From contig DFGW01000132.1 of NCBI GenBank assembly GCA_002372465.1, forward strand, positions 1 to 8,129: a DNA stretch of 8,129 nucleotides, given 5' to 3'. The notes under the pieces were generated by a model. The model ran no database searches. It had not been told where the DNA came from and saw only the letters and a list, made by a program, of their open reading frames with translations. Made by a program: the position numbers and the translations under genes. Positions within the stretch are counted from its first letter, which is position 1. Each line of letters starts with the position of its first letter. Source of the stretch: Butyrivibrio sp. UBA3740. Its GTDB lineage: Bacteria > Bacillota > Clostridia > Lachnospirales > Lachnospiraceae. Positions 6,175-8,129 of the stretch are shown here, in pieces.

Positions 6175-6186
6175 TTTGACAGTTGA
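6175..6186. repeat. Left terminal inverted repeat of the IS
   Basis: TTTGACAGTTGA, perfectly complementary in reverse to 8111-8122. It adjoins the last prfA codon that matches RF1. It contains a TTGACA hexamer facing inward, but no good -10 follows at 16-18 bp. Confidence 0.9.
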
Positions 6187-6203
6187 ATGAATAAATTATA
6201 CCT

Positions 6204-6231
6204 TGCAGGCCGCTTGTGGTCTGCATTTTTT
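6204..6231 (+). terminator. Inward-facing terminator hairpin at the left IS end
   Basis: TGCAGGCC (6204-6211) pairs with GGTCTGCA (6218-6225) through one G-U pair, with loop GCTTGT and then six T residues (6226-6231). On the plus strand it would stop transcription entering from the left before it reaches the transposase, a protective device known in several insertion sequences. Confidence 0.65.
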
Positions 6232-6254
6232 ATGTCAAATTTTCTGTTTTTATA

Positions 6255-6297
6255 TATGGTATTTTATGGTATTGTGTGATATAATAAGGCATGGAGG
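6255..6297 (+). promoter_or_regulatory. Transposase promoter (extended -10) and ribosome binding site
   Basis: TGATATAAT (6277-6285) is an extended -10 box (TGn plus a perfect TATAAT). There is no -35 match at the right distance. TATGGTATT is repeated directly upstream (6255-6263 and 6265-6273, period 10 bp). Initiation near 6292 would give a leader of about 15 nt that just contains GGAGG (6293-6297), 9 nt before the ATG. Confidence 0.6.
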
Positions 6298-6306
6298 ATT
6301 GTTGGG

Positions 6307-8031
6307 ATGCGAGTTACTACTTCTAAATCTAAAAATGCCGAATCTTTTTATATCACCAAAGGGTATATCAACGATAAGGGTGTCAGCACTTCAACTATTA
6401 TCAGAAAACTAGGGACATTACAGGAGCTTATCAAAGAACACGGCCCTACAAGGGATGATGTTATGGCCTGGGCTAAGAAAGAAGCCAGACTTGAAACACA
6501 GAAATACAAAGAGGAACAGCGAACTAAAGCTGTACAGATAACCTTTCATTCTGACAGGCCACTGGCATATGACCAGCAGATATTCTATCGCGGAGGATAT
6601 CTTTTCCTTCAGTCCATCTACTACTCTTTGTCCCTGGACAAGACATGCAGAAAGCTAAGGGATAAGTATAAGTTCAAGTACGATATAAACGCTATTCTCT
6701 CAGACATGATATTTGCCAGAGTTCTTGAGCCATCCAGCAAAAGATCCAGTTTCAACGTGGCTTCAGAATTCCTTGAAGCACCAACATATGAACTTCATGA
6801 TGTTTACCGTGCGTTAGATGTTCTTGGAAATGAGTGCGATTTCATTCAGGCTGAGGTTTATAAAAACAGTCATCTCGCAGGAAAGAGGAATGACAAGATC
6901 CTTTTCTATGACTGCACTAATTACTACTTCGAGATTGAACAGGAAGATGGTGACAAGAAGTACGGAAAAAGCAAAGAACATCGTCCTAATCCCATAATTC
7001 AAATGGGTATGTTCATGGATGGTGATGGAATTCCGCTTGCATTCTCTCTCTTCCCGGGGAATGCCAATGAACAGACGTCATTAAAGCCTCTCGAAGAAAA
7101 GGTTCTTTCTGAATTCGGATGTCAGAAATTCATCTACTGCAGCGATGCAGGACTTGGATCCGAGAAGATAAGAAACTACAACCACATGGGGCAAAGAGCT
7201 TTCATTGTAACTCAGTCCATAAAGAAGCTTAAAGCCGAAGATAAAGAATGGGCTTTGAACGGTACAGGATTTAAACGAGTATCGGACAATATTCCTGTAG
7301 ACATATCAAAACTCCCCAATGATGATACAGGCCTTTACTACAAAGAGGAGCCGTATACTCCAAAGACTCTTCATCAGCGCCTCATAGTGACTTATTCACC
7401 CAGGTTTGCTAAATATCAGAAAGCTGTTCGAGATGCCCAAGTGGATCGGGCACAGAAACTAATTGATTCCGGTTCCATTAAAAGGAATAGAAAGAATCCT
7501 ACTGATCCGGCAAGATTTATAGGAAAGATTGCAGTTACTGACAGCGGTGAGGCTGCCAACATTCACAACTATCTCGATACAGATAAGGTTGAACAGGAAG
7601 CACTTTATGATGGTCTCTATGCAGTATCAACAGACCTTCTTGACGATCCTGTTGGAGACATCTTAAGTGTAAGCGAAGGTCGTTGGGAAATAGAAGAATG
7701 CTTCAGAATCATGAAGACTGACTTTGAAGCCAGGCCGGTATTTCTCCAGAATAACGTCAGGATCAAAGCTCATTTCCTTACCTGTTTCCTTGCTCTTATC
7801 GTCTACAGATACTTAGAGAAGCGTATCGATGACAGTTATACTTGCGACGAGATCTTGAGCACACTTAGGGGGATGAATTTTGCAGACATTAAAGAACAGG
7901 GATTCATGCCTACCTATCGTAGGACAAAACTTACCGATAAGTTGCATGAAGCATGCGGCTTCCGTACCGACTATGAGTTCATAACCAAAAGCCAGATGAA
8001 AACAATCCAAAAGAAAAGTAAAGGGAAGTAA
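6307..8031 (+). CDS. IS1634-family (DDE_Tnp_1) transposase
   Basis: The 574-residue enzyme should catalyse cut-and-paste-type transposition of the surrounding element. The DDE triad is visible: D202 in LFYDCTNYYFE, D280 in IYCSDAGLGS and E463 in GRWEIEECFRIMK. R459, E463 and K470 fit the R-(3)-E-(6)-K part of the IS4-superfamily YREK signature; the tyrosine position (456) is Ser. FSLFPGNANEQTSL (246-259) is typical of the IS1634 group. About 180 residues separate the second D from the E, as expected for the inserted beta-rich domain of IS4 relatives. The N-terminal 1-190 carries a charged helical stretch (about 50-75) and probably the end-binding part. Length is full and the frame unbroken, so it may be active. 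GGAGG lies 9 nt before the ATG. Confidence 0.93.
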   Translation: MRVTTSKSKNAESFYITKGYINDKGVSTSTIIRKLGTLQELIKEHGPTRDDVMAWAKKEARLETQKYKEEQRTKAVQITFHSDRPLAYDQQIFYRGGYLFLQSIYYSLSLDKTCRKLRDKYKFKYDINAILSDMIFARVLEPSSKRSSFNVASEFLEAPTYELHDVYRALDVLGNECDFIQAEVYKNSHLAGKRNDKILFYDCTNYYFEIEQEDGDKKYGKSKEHRPNPIIQMGMFMDGDGIPLAFSLFPGNANEQTSLKPLEEKVLSEFGCQKFIYCSDAGLGSEKIRNYNHMGQRAFIVTQSIKKLKAEDKEWALNGTGFKRVSDNIPVDISKLPNDDTGLYYKEEPYTPKTLHQRLIVTYSPRFAKYQKAVRDAQVDRAQKLIDSGSIKRNRKNPTDPARFIGKIAVTDSGEAANIHNYLDTDKVEQEALYDGLYAVSTDLLDDPVGDILSVSEGRWEIEECFRIMKTDFEARPVFLQNNVRIKAHFLTCFLALIVYRYLEKRIDDSYTCDEILSTLRGMNFADIKEQGFMPTYRRTKLTDKLHEACGFRTDYEFITKSQMKTIQKKSKGK

Positions 8032-8058
8032 AAAAATACTATACTTCAAAACGAAGCG

Positions 8059-8103
8059 AAAAAGTCTCACAATGCCCTATATACAAGGGTTGTGAGACTT
8101 TTT
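8059..8103. terminator. Strong bidirectional terminator at the right IS end
   Basis: A perfect 14-bp stem AAAAAGTCTCACAA (8059-8072) / TTGTGAGACTTTTT (8090-8103) carries an inner CCCT/AGGG stem (8075-8078 / 8086-8089) with loop ATATACA. A/T tracts at both stem bases let it act in either direction. It lies 27 nt after the transposase stop and 7 bp inside the right inverted repeat, so it ends the transposase message and blocks transcription entering from the right. Confidence 0.88.
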
Positions 8104-8110
8104 ATATACA

Positions 8111-8122
8111 TCAACTGTCAAA
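8111..8122. repeat. Right terminal inverted repeat of the IS
   Basis: TCAACTGTCAAA is the exact reverse complement of 6175-6186 and marks the right boundary. Only seven bases (GATGGGA) of flanking DNA remain in the window. They do not continue the prfA reading frame with recognisable RF1 residues. Confidence 0.9.
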
Positions 8123-8129
8123 GATGGGA

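Larger units (their letters stand above)
6175..8122 (+). mobile_element. Complete IS1634-like insertion sequence (IS4 superfamily), 1948 bp
   Basis: The element is bounded by the perfect 12-bp inverted repeats TTTGACAGTTGA (6175-6186) and TCAACTGTCAAA (8111-8122); similarity continues a few bases inward with one gap. It holds a single full-length transposase gene with its own promoter, a terminator hairpin just inside each end, and no passenger gene. It lies inside prfA in the opposite orientation. No short target duplication is visible: the left flank ends CTCGGGAG and the seven bases available on the right are GATGGGA. IS1634-group elements are known for long, variable duplications, but GATGGGA was not seen by eye in the left flank back to about 5484. 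Boundaries rest on the repeats and on the prfA break, which agree to the base. Confidence 0.88.

Noticed and set aside
6175..6226. An 88-codon minus-strand ORF starting in the IS, as a possible new small protein
   Set aside because: Seventy of its codons are the prfA tail and the rest is IS end sequence; there is no ribosome binding site at the ATG. It is a chance in-frame fusion.
6195..6238. Outward promoter at the left IS end (perfect TTGACA at 6238-6233 and perfect TATAAT at 6200-6195 on the minus strand)
   Set aside because: The hexamers are 32 bp apart, far from the 16-18 bp needed, and each lacks a partner at the right distance.
7813..8070. An 85-codon minus-strand ORF opposite the transposase 3' end
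   Set aside because: It is antisense to conserved transposase sequence and starts next to the terminator hairpin; a shadow ORF.

Overview
The window looks like chromosome from a low- to mid-GC Gram-positive anaerobe of the Clostridia, most likely Lachnospiraceae (Butyrivibrio-like). This rests on Firmicutes-type ArgC/ArgG, a DUF1294 protein, a protein of the Lachnospiraceae-typical DUF5721 type, purine-rich Shine-Dalgarno sites and AT-rich spacers. The genus is an inference from sequence character and has not been searched.

Left part (1-3845): a divergent arginine locus. On the minus strand argC is followed by a GNAT acetyltransferase that runs off the left edge. On the plus strand argG is followed closely by a small DUF1294 membrane protein and an orphan LytTR response regulator, and a hairpin terminator closes the unit. 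The argC-argG spacer holds two outward promoters with the same TTGCAT -35 and the same 17-bp spacing. Between them lie two identical 18-bp repeats that resemble ArgR (ARG) boxes. Promoters and boxes share a single symmetry centre near 1467.

Middle part (3846-5959): a minus-strand LacI-family repressor, which shares the bidirectional terminator with the LytTR gene. Divergent from it is a DUF5721 gene whose ATG lies six bases after a perfect TATAAT and has no Shine-Dalgarno site, so its mRNA may be leaderless. Convergent with it, only 2 bp away, is a single-domain Hpt phosphotransfer protein.

Right part (5960-8129): the last 70 codons of prfA (release factor 1) are cut off by a complete IS1634-like (IS4-superfamily) insertion sequence, 6175-8122. 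The element has 12-bp perfect terminal inverted repeats, one 574-residue DDE transposase and its own extended -10 promoter. A terminator hairpin lies just inside each end and probably insulates it from neighbouring transcription. The rest of prfA is not visible. RF1 is normally essential, so this locus is either a broken extra copy or a strain-specific or assembly event.

No clearly new multi-gene system is evident. The items most worth checking are the symmetric arg control region, the LytTR regulator in the argG transcription unit, the possible leaderless DUF5721 gene and the IS-interrupted prfA.
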